Shown here one piece after another: positions 7,185 to 17,178 of a stretch of 64,000 nucleotides of DNA. A program made the position numbers and the translations under genes. The stretch covers positions 1-64,000 of the forward strand of contig RECD01000164.1 in the NCBI GenBank assembly GCA_007694185.1. The letters run 5' to 3'. The notes beneath the pieces were generated by a model that saw only the letters and a list, made by a program, of their open reading frames with translations, was not told where the DNA came from and made no database searches. The stretch is from Planctomycetaceae bacterium (lineage in GTDB: Bacteria > Planctomycetota > Planctomycetia > Pirellulales > Pirellulaceae). Numbering within the stretch: the first letter of the stretch is position 1; every line of letters starts with the position of its first letter.

Positions 7185-8015
7185 ATGGCAACCCCAATAA
7201 CCCGCATTGAATCAACCGTTCAGCCAGCGGTCCCTCGCGCTCCGAGGCCGGTCGCCCACGCACGGTTTGTGGCACGAGGCAGTCACCAGCCCGGTAGTCG
7301 GCGGGTTATCGGCATTCTAGTTGCCGTGTTCTTAACGGTCGCGACCGGTTGCCACTTTGGCGCCAGTAGCCAGAACGCACAAGGCACCAAACTTTATCAG
7401 CAAGGCCAGTACACCGCCGCGATGCAGGAATTCCAGAAGGCGATCGCGACCGACCCGCAGAACGCCGACGGTTACTACAATCTCGCCGCGACCACTCACC
7501 GCATCGGCGTCCAGCGGCAGGATACGGCGCTGCTGACCCAGGCCGAAGCGTTGTACAACCAATGCCTCGATCACGCCCCCAATCATGTCGAATGCCACCG
7601 CGGACTGGCGGTGCTGCTGGTCGACACCGGGCGACCCGACCGGGCATTCGCGTTGCTGAAGAATTGGGCTGCCCAAAACCCGAATTATGCCGAGCCACGC
7701 ATTGAACTGGCGCGGCTGTATGAAGAGGCGAGCGAGATCCAAACGGCGCAAAAGTACCTCGAAAACGCCGTTCAGATCGACGCGAACAACGCCCGTGCTT
7801 GGTTGGCGTTGGGCCGTATCCGGGAACGCGATGGCGACTTGGTCCAGGCCTTGCAGAACTACCAACAAAGCCTCGTGATCAACCCGACCCAACCGATGGT
7901 TTCCGAGCGGGTTGCCGCCGTCAACCGTCAGATCTCGGCTCAACAAAACGCCAGCCTCTCGGCCGGCGGGACGCGGATGGCCCAGCCGTTGACGACCCAG
8001 CCTTCGCGGTATTGA
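7185..8015 (+). CDS. TPR-repeat lipoprotein
   Basis: From the ATG at 7185 the protein has 276 residues. A hydrophobic stretch, VIGILVAVFLTVATGC, ends in a lipobox (TGC), so the Cys is probably lipidated after export. The rest is a run of tetratricopeptide repeats: YQQGQYTAAMQEFQKAI, DTALLTQAEALYNQCL, and AWLALGRIRERDGDLVQALQ. They form a helical scaffold for protein interactions at the envelope. The frame is open to 6939, but the extra N-terminus has no signal character. It is transcribed away from the PAS kinase and stands 169 bp before argC. No partner can be named. Confidence 0.75.
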   Translation: MATPITRIESTVQPAVPRAPRPVAHARFVARGSHQPGSRRVIGILVAVFLTVATGCHFGASSQNAQGTKLYQQGQYTAAMQEFQKAIATDPQNADGYYNLAATTHRIGVQRQDTALLTQAEALYNQCLDHAPNHVECHRGLAVLLVDTGRPDRAFALLKNWAAQNPNYAEPRIELARLYEEASEIQTAQKYLENAVQIDANNARAWLALGRIRERDGDLVQALQNYQQSLVINPTQPMVSERVAAVNRQISAQQNASLSAGGTRMAQPLTTQPSRY

Positions 8016-8184
8016 TCAACCGACCGCCTCGGCTGCCGCCGCCGCGACAGCGGAATATTCGCGTGGAAGTCCGAGCGGCTCGTCCGGGTCGCTCCGCTTC
8101 GCGACACGCTGCCGACCGATTACACTCCGTTTGCGGGTCATCGGACCCGAATCGTGATCGGCTGTTCGGGTTCGGATTGACTAC

Positions 8185-9207
8185 ATGACCGTTCGAGTGG
8201 GCATCATCGGGGCGACGGGCTACACGGCGCTCGAGACGTTTCGCCTGTTGGCGCGGCATCCCGAGGTAGAAGTCACGTTGGCGACGAGCCGTGGCGAAGC
8301 GGGTCAGCCGATCGCGTCGGTCCACCCGTCGCTTGCCGGCCGGCTCGGCCTGGAAGTGACCGAGTTCGACGCGGCGGTGGCATCCCAAAGGTGCGACCTG
8401 GCGATGTGCTGCCTGCCCCATGGTGCGGCAGCCGAAACGGTGCGGCAACTGATCGAAGCCGGCGTCCGGGTGATCGATTTCAGCGCCGACTTCCGGCTCT
8501 CGGACCTCGACGTCTACACCCGCTACTACGGCATCGAGCACCCTTGGCCCGAGCGGATCGGGAAAACCGTCTATGGGTTGCCCGAGTGGTATGCCGAATC
8601 GATCGCCACTGCGGATCTTGTCGCCAATCCCGGCTGTTACCCGACCTCGGCGATCCTGCCGTTGGGGCCGTTGTTGGCCGCAGGGCTGATCCTGCCCGAC
8701 GACATCATCGTCGATTCCAAGAGCGGGATTAGCGGCGCGGGGCGGACCCCGAAACTCAATTTCATGTACTGCGAAGCGGCCGAGTCGTTCTCCGCGTACG
8801 GCGTCGGCAATCATCGGCACCAACCGGAAATGGCCGATCTGCTTGAGCGTTTCACCGGACAGCAGGCTGACCTGATCTTCACGCCGCATTTGGCGCCGAT
8901 GGACCGCGGGATCCTATCGACGATTTACGTTCGTCCCGCCCCGGGGGTATCGCTCGACGCGACCGATCGGGCGATCGAGGCGTGGCGGGAACACTATCAT
9001 GAGACCCCGTTCGTTCGCGCCGTCGACCACCTGCCGGCGACCAAGCACGTGGCTCACACGAACCATGTCCAACTTGCAATTCGCCGGTCCGGCGGTCGCT
9101 GGGTGTTGATCGCCGCGATCGATAACCTGGTCAAGGGCGCCAGCGGCGCGGCGGTGCAGAATCTCAACCTGATGTTCGGTTTGGAGCCGACGCTGGGGTT
9201 GACCTGA
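8185..9207 (+). CDS. argC: N-acetyl-gamma-glutamyl-phosphate reductase
   Basis: ArgC catalyses the NADPH-dependent reduction of N-acetylglutamyl phosphate to the semialdehyde, the third step of arginine synthesis. The 340-residue length is normal. The N-terminal Rossmann motif is GIIGATGYTALE, the catalytic Cys151 lies in NPGCYPT, and SKSGISGAGR and YGVGNHRHQPE (substrate-binding His) follow in the expected order. The end, VKGASGAAVQNLN, is also diagnostic. No other arginine genes are adjacent; argS at 54 kb is a tRNA synthetase and not part of this pathway. Confidence 0.95.
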   Translation: MTVRVGIIGATGYTALETFRLLARHPEVEVTLATSRGEAGQPIASVHPSLAGRLGLEVTEFDAAVASQRCDLAMCCLPHGAAAETVRQLIEAGVRVIDFSADFRLSDLDVYTRYYGIEHPWPERIGKTVYGLPEWYAESIATADLVANPGCYPTSAILPLGPLLAAGLILPDDIIVDSKSGISGAGRTPKLNFMYCEAAESFSAYGVGNHRHQPEMADLLERFTGQQADLIFTPHLAPMDRGILSTIYVRPAPGVSLDATDRAIEAWREHYHETPFVRAVDHLPATKHVAHTNHVQLAIRRSGGRWVLIAAIDNLVKGASGAAVQNLNLMFGLEPTLGLT

Positions 9208-9292
9208 AAATCGCGACAACCCGTTCACGATCCACCTGACTTGTTTCCCCTTTCCCCTTGCCCCTTTCCGCTTGGCGACCAGGCCGACGTTC

Positions 9293-10333
9293 ATGAGCAA
9301 CCTGCCATCGTCCGATTCGCTGCTGCCACTCGGGGGCGATCCGGAGGGGGATCCGGAGGGCCGCGACCGATTCGCTGATGCGGCCGTTTCGGGGCAGGGG
9401 GTGGGTAAATGGAGCCATCCGTTGCGGGTTTGGCATTTGCCGCTGGTGCTGATCGTTTGCGTGGTGGCCCACCAATTCGGTTCGCTCGTCGGGTTCGCAT
9501 TGGTCGGTGGGGTCGTCGCCTATCAAAACGGGCAAATGACCGAGCAATTGGGGATTTCTGACGACGAAGGCGGTTTGTCCGATCAGTTGGACCGGGCGAA
9601 CGACGCGGCGTTCGGGCAGATCATCATCATCGCCAGTGTCGTATTCGGCCAACTCGCCCTCGGGCTGGTAGCCTTGGGGGCCGCGTTCCTGTCGCCTTGG
9701 TCGCTGCCCCAGCGGCTCGGATTGACCCGCGGGCACTGGCCGCTGCGGTTGTGGTTCGTCGCCGGGCTGGCGGCCCCGAGCGTCGGCATGCTCTGGTCGC
9801 TGATCTTGCAGAATTTCGTCGACGACAGCGAATCGCTAAAAGAGATGTCGGAAGTCTTTGCCTCGATCGGTTCGGCCGGCTTCGCGGTCCCGTTGGCGGT
9901 GTTGGTCGGGTTGATGCCAGGTGTCTGTGAAGAACTGGTGTTTCGCGGGTACCTGCAGACGCGGCTGGTCAAGGCCTGGGGCCCGCTGGCGGGGCTCTGC
10001 GTCGCCTCCGTGTTGTTCGCGGGGTTCCATTTCGATCCGGTTCACGTTCTGGGGGTGCTGCCGCTGGGCTTTTATTTCGGTTGGCTTGCTTGGTCCAGCG
10101 GCTCGATCTTTCCCGCCATGTTCGCCCACTTTGTCAACAACCTGATCGGCGTCTTGGCGATCACGCTGCTGCCGCGGGGCGAAACGGGCGAATTGATCGA
10201 AAATACAGAGGATCTCCCCGTGGCGGTGGTGATGATCATTTTCTCGGTGGTGCTAACGAGTTTCGTTTGCCTGGTGGCTACTATCCGACAGGCCCGTCAA
10301 ATCGGCGTTGATTCGCGAAACGCAGTTCCCTAG
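9293..10333 (+). CDS. CPBP family intramembrane metalloprotease (CAAX protease/Abi)
   Basis: A 346-residue multi-pass membrane protein. The family signature is present: the glutamate pair and arginine of CEELVFRGYLQ (Glu213, Glu214, Arg218), then GFHFD (His246) and FAHFVNN (His279). In this family these residues bind zinc and activate water for peptide cleavage within the membrane. About seven hydrophobic segments are visible. I use the ATG at 9293; a TTG seven codons upstream is less likely. In bacteria such proteins serve bacteriocin immunity, prenyl-protein processing or anti-sigma cleavage, and nothing here decides between them. Confidence 0.85.
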   Translation: MSNLPSSDSLLPLGGDPEGDPEGRDRFADAAVSGQGVGKWSHPLRVWHLPLVLIVCVVAHQFGSLVGFALVGGVVAYQNGQMTEQLGISDDEGGLSDQLDRANDAAFGQIIIIASVVFGQLALGLVALGAAFLSPWSLPQRLGLTRGHWPLRLWFVAGLAAPSVGMLWSLILQNFVDDSESLKEMSEVFASIGSAGFAVPLAVLVGLMPGVCEELVFRGYLQTRLVKAWGPLAGLCVASVLFAGFHFDPVHVLGVLPLGFYFGWLAWSSGSIFPAMFAHFVNNLIGVLAITLLPRGETGELIENTEDLPVAVVMIIFSVVLTSFVCLVATIRQARQIGVDSRNAVP

Positions 10334-10594
10334 GATTGTCGAAATTGTCCGATTTCGGCCAACCGGTTCCTTTGGGCCGCCGTAGACTAGATTATAAGGT
10401 AGGCGGGACGTTTCCTGCCGTCCTACGCGTCCTGGCCTTGAAGGTAGGACACGGTGGACAGTTTGTGAGCGATCGGCTCGCAAGGCGGTGGTCAGTTCGA
10501 TGGGGCCGCCTACGACACCTCGCCGAGTGGCTTTGGCCGTTGAACGGCATTCCGACATCATTTTTCGTCACCCCTCCCAACGGAAGGCGTTCGC

Positions 10595-12712
10595 ATGCGA
10601 ATTTCAGGTTCTTGGTCAGCCCGCCGACGAGCCCCAGTTGGGATCGCCTTGGTCGCATTATTGACGGTCCCATTCGTCTGGACGGCAGGCGCGCAAGATC
10701 GCACGGTCGCGCCTCCGGCAGCGGCTCCTGCGGCCGGGTTGAAACAGGGTGATCAGGACAGTCTCGTTTCCCGGTTGGTGATGCAGCTGTTGCCGAAGCG
10801 TCACATTTCCGGCCGCAAGGTCGACGACGAGATCAGTGCGAGGGCCCTGAATAACTTCTTGAAGTCGCTCGACCCGATGAAGCTGTACTTCACGCAGGGG
10901 GACATCGACGAGTTCGCCAAGTACAAGGACCAGATCGACGACTTGACCCTGCGTGGCGATCTGTCACCCGCTTACGCGATCTTCACCCGGTATTTGGTCC
11001 GGGTGAACGAGCGTTTGCTGTTGGCCCAGTCGTTGCTGGAGGGGGATTTTGATTTCACCACCGCCGAGACGATCATTTCCGATCCCAAATCGACGACCTA
11101 CGTGCGATCGGACGACGAAGCTCTCGACCGTTGGCGGCGGCAACTCAAGTTCAACATCCTCGATCTGAAAGATGACGGAAAGACGATCGACGAGGCTCGC
11201 GATCAGTTGAAGCGGCGCTACGCGCGATACGCTCGTCGCTGGGCCCAGACCGACTCGGACGAGATCCTGGAGTTGTACCTGTCGTCCATCACGATGGCCT
11301 ATGACCCTCACACGACTTACATGTCGCCCAGTTCGCTGAACGATTTCAACATTCAGATGCGGCTGAACCTCGAAGGCATCGGGGCGGCCCTTCGTGAAAA
11401 GGACGGTTATACCGTCGTCAGCAACGTGATCCCTGGTGGCGCCGCCGCCCGCGACGGTCGGCTTGGTGAAGACGATCACATCGTCAGCGTCGGCCAGAGC
11501 CTGGATGGCGAAATGGTCGACATCGTCGAAATGCCGCTCAAGCAGGTCGTCAGCATGATCCGCGGCAAGGCGGGGACTGTCGTTCGCCTGGGTGTCAAAA
11601 AGGGTGGGGCGGGAGAAACCGAGGTCTATGAGATCACCCGCGCTCAAGTCCAACTCGAAGACAGTGCCGCTCGCGGGAAGGTGATCGAGCATCCGTCCCC
11701 GGATGGCGGCCCTGCCCTCAAGATCGGCTACATCAACCTGCCGAGTTTCTATCTCGACATGGAAGGGGCCCGTCGCAATACCGCCGACTTCCGCAGCAGC
11801 ACCCGTGACGTCCGCCGACTGCTAGACGGCTTCCGAGCCGACGGGGTCGATGGTGTGGTGCTCGATCTGAGCCGCAACGGCGGCGGCTCGCTGACCGAAT
11901 CGATCAACCTGACGGGGCTGTTCATCGACCGCGGGCCGGTCGTGCAAGTCAAGGACAGCAGCGGCGCGGTCCAAGATTACGCGGATGAGGAAGCCGGTGT
12001 CGCATGGGATGGCCCTTTGGTGGTGATGACCAGCAAATTGTCGGCGAGTGCCAGTGAGATTCTCGCCGGCGCGATCAAGGATTACCGTCGGGGGATTATC
12101 GTCGGTGACCCGACAACCCACGGCAAAGGTACCGTCCAAACGCTGATGGACCTCGGTCGGGAAATGTTCCGCCACGATCGGACCAATTTCGGCGCGTTGA
12201 AGGTCACTCTCCAGCAGTTTTACCTGCCCGGTGGTGACAGCACGCAATTGAATGGGGTGGCGGCTGACGTGATCCTCCCTTCGATCACCTCGGTAATGGA
12301 CATCAGCGAATCGGATCTCGATTTCGCCCTGCCGCACGATCGCGTCGCCGCGGTCCGACACCAGGACTACAACATGGTCCCCGCGAATCTGCTGGAAACG
12401 CTTCGCGACGCTTCCACCGATCGAGTGGGGGCTGACAAGGAATTCCTGGACCTGCTTCGCCGCAAGGACCTGTACGTTAGTCAAAAGCAGGAAAAGACGA
12501 TCTCGTTGCTCGAAGAGGACTTTGTGGCGAGACGCAAGCAGCTCGATGCCCAGAAAGAGGAAGAAAAAGAGGGCCTCGAAGAGGAATTGGGCAATGACAT
12601 CGTCTACCGCGACACGTATTATAATCGTGAAGTGATGAACATCGCTCACGATTATATCCGTGGCCTCCGCGATCAGAACCTCGCGACGGCAAGTGTCAAC
12701 GGGCGGCGTTGA
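10595..12712 (+). CDS. prc: Carboxyl-terminal processing protease, Prc/Tsp type (S41A)
   Basis: This 705-residue exported protease has a signal peptide (VGIALVALLTVPF, ending near AGA), an N-terminal helical region with LDPMKLYFTQ, a PDZ domain (about 265-350) and the S41 catalytic core. The catalytic dyad is Ser485 in SASASE and Lys511 in HGKGTVQ. The Ser-Lys spacing is one residue longer than in E. coli Prc because of an added His before GKG. The C-terminal part is a charged coiled coil rich in Lys and Glu. Such enzymes trim periplasmic proteins from the C-terminus. The 261-bp gap upstream holds no gene I can support. Confidence 0.9.
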   Translation: MRISGSWSARRRAPVGIALVALLTVPFVWTAGAQDRTVAPPAAAPAAGLKQGDQDSLVSRLVMQLLPKRHISGRKVDDEISARALNNFLKSLDPMKLYFTQGDIDEFAKYKDQIDDLTLRGDLSPAYAIFTRYLVRVNERLLLAQSLLEGDFDFTTAETIISDPKSTTYVRSDDEALDRWRRQLKFNILDLKDDGKTIDEARDQLKRRYARYARRWAQTDSDEILELYLSSITMAYDPHTTYMSPSSLNDFNIQMRLNLEGIGAALREKDGYTVVSNVIPGGAAARDGRLGEDDHIVSVGQSLDGEMVDIVEMPLKQVVSMIRGKAGTVVRLGVKKGGAGETEVYEITRAQVQLEDSAARGKVIEHPSPDGGPALKIGYINLPSFYLDMEGARRNTADFRSSTRDVRRLLDGFRADGVDGVVLDLSRNGGGSLTESINLTGLFIDRGPVVQVKDSSGAVQDYADEEAGVAWDGPLVVMTSKLSASASEILAGAIKDYRRGIIVGDPTTHGKGTVQTLMDLGREMFRHDRTNFGALKVTLQQFYLPGGDSTQLNGVAADVILPSITSVMDISESDLDFALPHDRVAAVRHQDYNMVPANLLETLRDASTDRVGADKEFLDLLRRKDLYVSQKQEKTISLLEEDFVARRKQLDAQKEEEKEGLEEELGNDIVYRDTYYNREVMNIAHDYIRGLRDQNLATASVNGRR

Positions 12713-12741
12713 GCCGTCGGTATTAACCCAGGCAACTGTCG

Positions 12742-13410
12742 ATGGCGAAGGCTGATCACCTTTACGTTTCCTATGGGTGTTTCACCCATCACGGGATCGA
12801 TCTCGGTGACGAGACGGTCGTGCATCTGAGCCGGGCGAAGGGCTGTGTCTGCCACGAGCCGCTGGAGCAGTTCGCCTCAGGACGCGTGGTCCGTGTACAC
12901 GCGTGGGCGTCCGCCGATGAGCCGGACATCGTTGTCCAACGAGCGATGAAGAGTGTCGGCGTCGTCGGCTACGACCTGGTGCGAGGCAACTGCGAACACT
13001 TCGCCTCTTGGTGCAAGACCGGCATGGCCGACAGTCGCCAGGTGACGAGGGTTGTCAATCGGCTAGCCGCACCGGGTGGCCGGTGGATGGCTCGCCCCGC
13101 CGCCGTCGGCGTCGCTCGGCTGACCGGCAAGTCGCTGTTCCGATCGGTCAGCCCCGCCTTATTGGCGGTTGATGCCGCCCAATTGGGAGTCGAGGTGTTG
13201 CTCAGCCATCGCGGCGTGCCCACCGACAAGGTCGAAGCTGCCGGCGCCGGCATCGGCTTCGTCGGTTCTTTGGCCGTCGGTTCGGCGATCGCCGGCCCGG
13301 TTGGCGCCGGCGTCAGCGTCGGGTTGTGGGCCATCGGTGAAATGGTCGGCCGCTGCGTCTCGCGACCGCCGGCCCGATGCTGGAATTCGGTGCTGGCGGG
13401 AAGCTCGTGA
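12742..13410 (+). CDS. LRAT-like (NlpC/P60 superfamily) protein
   Basis: The 222-residue protein opens with an LRAT domain: HLYVSYGCFTHHGI (His17), VVHLS (His28) and the catalytic-type RGNCEHFASWCKTG (Cys84). This His-His-Cys set is that of lecithin:retinol acyltransferase-like thiol enzymes, which transfer or cleave acyl groups on lipids. The second half has glycine-rich helices, GAGIGFVGSLAVGSAIAGPVGAGV, that could insert in a membrane. It follows the Prc gene by 29 bp on the same strand and may be co-transcribed with it. The substrate is unknown. Confidence 0.7.
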   Translation: MAKADHLYVSYGCFTHHGIDLGDETVVHLSRAKGCVCHEPLEQFASGRVVRVHAWASADEPDIVVQRAMKSVGVVGYDLVRGNCEHFASWCKTGMADSRQVTRVVNRLAAPGGRWMARPAAVGVARLTGKSLFRSVSPALLAVDAAQLGVEVLLSHRGVPTDKVEAAGAGIGFVGSLAVGSAIAGPVGAGVSVGLWAIGEMVGRCVSRPPARCWNSVLAGSS

Positions 13411-13604
13411 TTTGATCGTGTCCGGCGCCTTCCGCGAGTGCCAATCTTCGAATCGCGGGCTCAGTGCCGTTCCGGCGTCGAGAAGCCGCGAAGTTCTGCT
13501 GAGCGACGATGCCGCTTCCTTTGACATGCTGTAACTCAGCACGTCGAAAGCAAGGGTAACCTGGCTTCGAGAACGGTGCGGCGGACTTTGGTTAAGCCGA
13601 CCGA

Positions 13605-16600
13605 TCAGGGTCGGCGCAGTCCCTGACGGAAGGCTTCAAAGGCGTCGCGGTGCAGGTTGGGGGCGGGTCGACGTCCGCCGGCGTCCCGCAGCCCGCGAAG
13701 GTCGTCCGCCTGTTCTCGTGACGCCCCGATCGGCCCTTCCCCGGGCGGTCGGATTCCCAGACTTTTGAGCGCTTCCTCGACCTGACGCGGGTCGGCAGCC
13801 GCCGCATCGCTGCCGGGCTGCTTGAGCTGTCGGTTCCATCGTTGGGTGAATTCCTGCAATTCCTCCGGCGTCCAATTGAGCCGATCGAGCAATTCGGGAT
13901 CGGGGGTATCACGGTTCTGGTTCAAGTAGTCCAAAACCAGATCGGTGGCTTGCTTTGCGTAGTCAAGATCGACCGGATCGGGGGGGCGGGTGTCGGCGGC
14001 AGCGGATTCGCCGGAACCTCCCGAGTCGGAGCCCGCCGCCCCGTCGCCGGAATTTTCCCCACTACCCGGCTTCGATTCCCCTGCGGACCGTTCGTCCCCG
14101 GAACGCTCACCCGCGGCAGCATCTTGTTCCCCGCCCGCCGGCATGCCGCCATCTGCTGGCTGACCTTGGTCGGCCGGCTGGCCCTCACCAGCAGGAGGTT
14201 GGCCATTGCGGGCCGGTGGTTGAGACAGCGGGTCGTCCGCTGCGGCGCCGGGTGCTGATGGCGACGGAGAATCGGAATCCGCACCTTCGCCGGCGGCCGC
14301 TTCACCGGATTCGGCAGGTGTTTCACTCGCTTCGGAGGCTCCGCCCGGTTTGCCAGACTCGCCCGCCTGGTCGGTTGCCTGGTCGGTTGCACTCGGACCC
14401 TTCGTCGCGTCGGAATCCCCGCGGGCTTCGTCTGAGGAATCCGCTGCGGCCTCGGCGTCGGGCGAGCCCGGCTGGGGCGAAGGCGAATCGGCGGAACCGG
14501 CTTCGTCGCCCGGTTGGCCAGGCGGTTGCTGGGGGGGCTGTCCCGCAGATCGGTCCCGTTGGTTTTCGAGGTAATCGCGAATCCGCTCGAAAGCGTCTCC
14601 GTCGTGTTGGGGCGGCTGTTCGCTTACGCGATCATCCGCTTTCCCCTCACCGCTGCTATCTCCCTCGCCGGCGACACCTTCGCTGGGTGAACCATCGGTA
14701 GGTGAACCGTCGTCAGGAGCCTGGCCGCGCTCGCCGGGCTGATCGAGCGGGTCAGCGGTCTCGCCTGATTTCGGGTCGGCGGAGGCTGCCGATTCGCCAT
14801 CACCGGGTGATTTGGAACCTGACTGGTCGTCCATCGTCTCGTCGGTCGCGTCGGGCTGCGGTCGGTCCTCGCCGCCCGGCTCTCCGCCCTGGGACGCCGT
14901 GTCTTGCGCAGGGGATTCGGCGGGCGAGTCTTCACCCGGTTGATCGCCGTCGCCCGGTTTGCCGTCCGCTCCGGCTCCGTCGCGAGGCTTGTCATCACCC
15001 GATTTCTGTGAATCGCCTGATTCCTGACCGTCCGTGCGGCTCGCATCGGAGGGGTCGTCGCCGTTTTCGGACTTCCCCTCACCCGCTTTCCCTTCACCCA
15101 TGGACTTGTCGTCCGCCGGATCGGACTCGCCCGTTTGTCCTTCGTCGGATTGCCCAGAGCCATCTTGAGGATCGCTACCCGTCGCCGCACCGTCTGTCGC
15201 TGTACCTGATTCCTGATCGCCGGTTGCCGATTCGTCTTCCGGTTCACTCAGCCCATTTTCGGGGGCGGACGGAGGAGGCAGTTCGCGAGCGGCGACGATT
15301 TGCAATTCGATGGCGTCCGTTTCGGTGCGGTTCGGCTCCGGATTACCCTCCCAATCCTCGCGATTGTCTTCCGCGATGGCCGAAACCGAGATGCGATCAC
15401 CGACCCGGAAACCCATCCGTTCGGGCTGGAATTTCAGGTCGATGAACTGATTTTCCGTGACACCGTTCTCGGCCGACCAGACGGTTTGAATTTTGGCAGG
15501 GTCGGCGCCGCGGCGGAGCGACCAATCGACCCGACGCAAACCGTAGTCCGGATCGACGGCCGCCAGTTCCATCAGCAGTTGCCCGTTGACCGGGACTTCG
15601 CGGACCGTCTCACGAGGGCTGGCGAAGCGGATTTCGGGGGCCAGGTCGGGAATGATCTGGACCCGATAGATGATCGGTTCGGGGTTTTCGTTTCCGTCGG
15701 TATCCCATATCCGAATCCGGTAGCTGTCGATCTTGACCGGATCGTTCGGCCCTCGCGGCAAACGGAGTGGGAAGCCGACGGAAGCCGACCGGCCGTCCTC
15801 GGCAATGACCATATCGAGGAAACCGGCGGTCGCGGCACCTCGGGAAGCCCCGTTCGTGGCCCCGCGGGTTACGGGAGCAGCCGCAGTAGCAGAGCCGCCC
15901 GAATCGCGGGGGTTGAATTCGACTCGGGCACGAACCATCGGCCGATTCATGGTGGCAGCCATGGTCACCCGGGAATTCTCTTCAGCCGAAATCGCACCGC
16001 CAGTGGAGGTTCGCGGGGGCAATCGCGTGTAGGTCGGTGGGACGATATGGACTGAACCGATCGATACAACCGGGACATCCCGAACGGCGATTCGGAACGG
16101 TCCCGCGACGGCATCACCGGCAACGATCTGGTACGAGGTCGAGCGGGCCACCGAAATCGTTGCCCGGTAGTCGCCGCGGGACTCGTCAAAAAGCAACGGC
16201 TCGGCTTGTCGGAAATCGGACCCGAAGCGGACAGCCGGTTGATCACGGGCACCGAGGCCGTCGATCGAGGCGATGATCTCCAGCGGCCTCATGGTCAGCG
16301 TTTCGCCATCCCCCGGCTCGACACTGACAATCGTCACCCGCGTCGGCGGTTCGATGTTGGCAAGCGGCATCAACAACCGCTGCGCCGAACGCAACGTATT
16401 CTTCGGGCTGAAGAGCCCATACGCGGCGACCACCGCCAGGGTTGCGGCCAAACCGATCCACCAGGGAAACGTGCCGGTGGCTTCCGAGGGTGATTCGAGC
16501 CGTTGACGTTGGAGTTGCCCTGCTGCCCGGGTCCCGATCGACCGCAAGACCGCTGCGCGAACGCCGCCGGACCCGAAGTCGTCACGCAAGGCGACGTAAC

Positions 16601-16973
16601 TGGTCAATGAATGCCGCATCTCCGGGAGGTCGGCTTCCAGACTTTGGGCGGCGTACTCAGCCCGAACCCGGCTACGAAGCAGCGGCAGGATCCGGGTGAC
16701 GGCCCACCACCCGAAAACGCCCAGGGCACCCGCGAGAGCTAGCGACCGGCCGCCGCGCCCGGGCGACCACAGCCACTGGTCCAAGACAAACCAAAAGACC
16801 AAGCCGAGCAGTCCGACGATCACACCACGCAACAAGCGTCGAGACAATTCAGCTCGCCACAGCGACGTTTGGGCATCCGCGATCGTTTTCGAAATCAACT
16901 CATCCCCCAGCGAGCGGCCGTTGGCGGGCCGATCGGGGGGCAGGGAGATCGAAGGGGGAAATGCGGTAGCCAT
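13605..16973 (-). CDS. Giant membrane-anchored protein with acidic low-complexity region (DUF4175-like)
   Basis: The start at 16973 gives 1122 residues. Two transmembrane helices lie near the N-terminus: GVIVGLLGLVFWFVLDQWL and a second one at LALAGALGVFGWWAV. A folded part follows (about 100-575) with beta-rich segments such as VSVEPGDGETL and PEIRFASPRETVREVP. From about 575 to 1000 the sequence is almost only Gly, Asp, Ser, Glu, Pro, Ala, Gln and Lys, so probably disordered. The C-terminus returns to a folded helical part with LDYLNQNRDTPDPELLDRLNWTPEELQEF. The plan resembles planctomycete and proteobacterial DUF4175 proteins, whose role is unknown. A further upstream ATG at 17138 would add 55 unconvincing residues. 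Confidence 0.7.
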   Translation of the reverse strand: MATAFPPSISLPPDRPANGRSLGDELISKTIADAQTSLWRAELSRRLLRGVIVGLLGLVFWFVLDQWLWSPGRGGRSLALAGALGVFGWWAVTRILPLLRSRVRAEYAAQSLEADLPEMRHSLTSYVALRDDFGSGGVRAAVLRSIGTRAAGQLQRQRLESPSEATGTFPWWIGLAATLAVVAAYGLFSPKNTLRSAQRLLMPLANIEPPTRVTIVSVEPGDGETLTMRPLEIIASIDGLGARDQPAVRFGSDFRQAEPLLFDESRGDYRATISVARSTSYQIVAGDAVAGPFRIAVRDVPVVSIGSVHIVPPTYTRLPPRTSTGGAISAEENSRVTMAATMNRPMVRARVEFNPRDSGGSATAAAPVTRGATNGASRGAATAGFLDMVIAEDGRSASVGFPLRLPRGPNDPVKIDSYRIRIWDTDGNENPEPIIYRVQIIPDLAPEIRFASPRETVREVPVNGQLLMELAAVDPDYGLRRVDWSLRRGADPAKIQTVWSAENGVTENQFIDLKFQPERMGFRVGDRISVSAIAEDNREDWEGNPEPNRTETDAIELQIVAARELPPPSAPENGLSEPEDESATGDQESGTATDGAATGSDPQDGSGQSDEGQTGESDPADDKSMGEGKAGEGKSENGDDPSDASRTDGQESGDSQKSGDDKPRDGAGADGKPGDGDQPGEDSPAESPAQDTASQGGEPGGEDRPQPDATDETMDDQSGSKSPGDGESAASADPKSGETADPLDQPGERGQAPDDGSPTDGSPSEGVAGEGDSSGEGKADDRVSEQPPQHDGDAFERIRDYLENQRDRSAGQPPQQPPGQPGDEAGSADSPSPQPGSPDAEAAADSSDEARGDSDATKGPSATDQATDQAGESGKPGGASEASETPAESGEAAAGEGADSDSPSPSAPGAAADDPLSQPPARNGQPPAGEGQPADQGQPADGGMPAGGEQDAAAGERSGDERSAGESKPGSGENSGDGAAGSDSGGSGESAAADTRPPDPVDLDYAKQATDLVLDYLNQNRDTPDPELLDRLNWTPEELQEFTQRWNRQLKQPGSDAAAADPRQVEEALKSLGIRPPGEGPIGASREQADDLRGLRDAGGRRPAPNLHRDAFEAFRQGLRRP

Positions 16974-17178
16974 GCAGGGTGTTTGTCGACTCGGAGGCGA
17001 CTTGAGGGAGCAGGAACGGAGCGGTCCGATGAACGGGCCGCGAAAACAAGGCTCTACCGGTCCATTATACGCCTCGGAAATGGCGGTCGATGGACAGCCC
17101 ATCCGTTTTTCGTAAACTGCGCAGAGTCGTACCCCCAATTCGTCCGGCTGCGGATGACCCTTTGCAAGTCCAGAAGCG

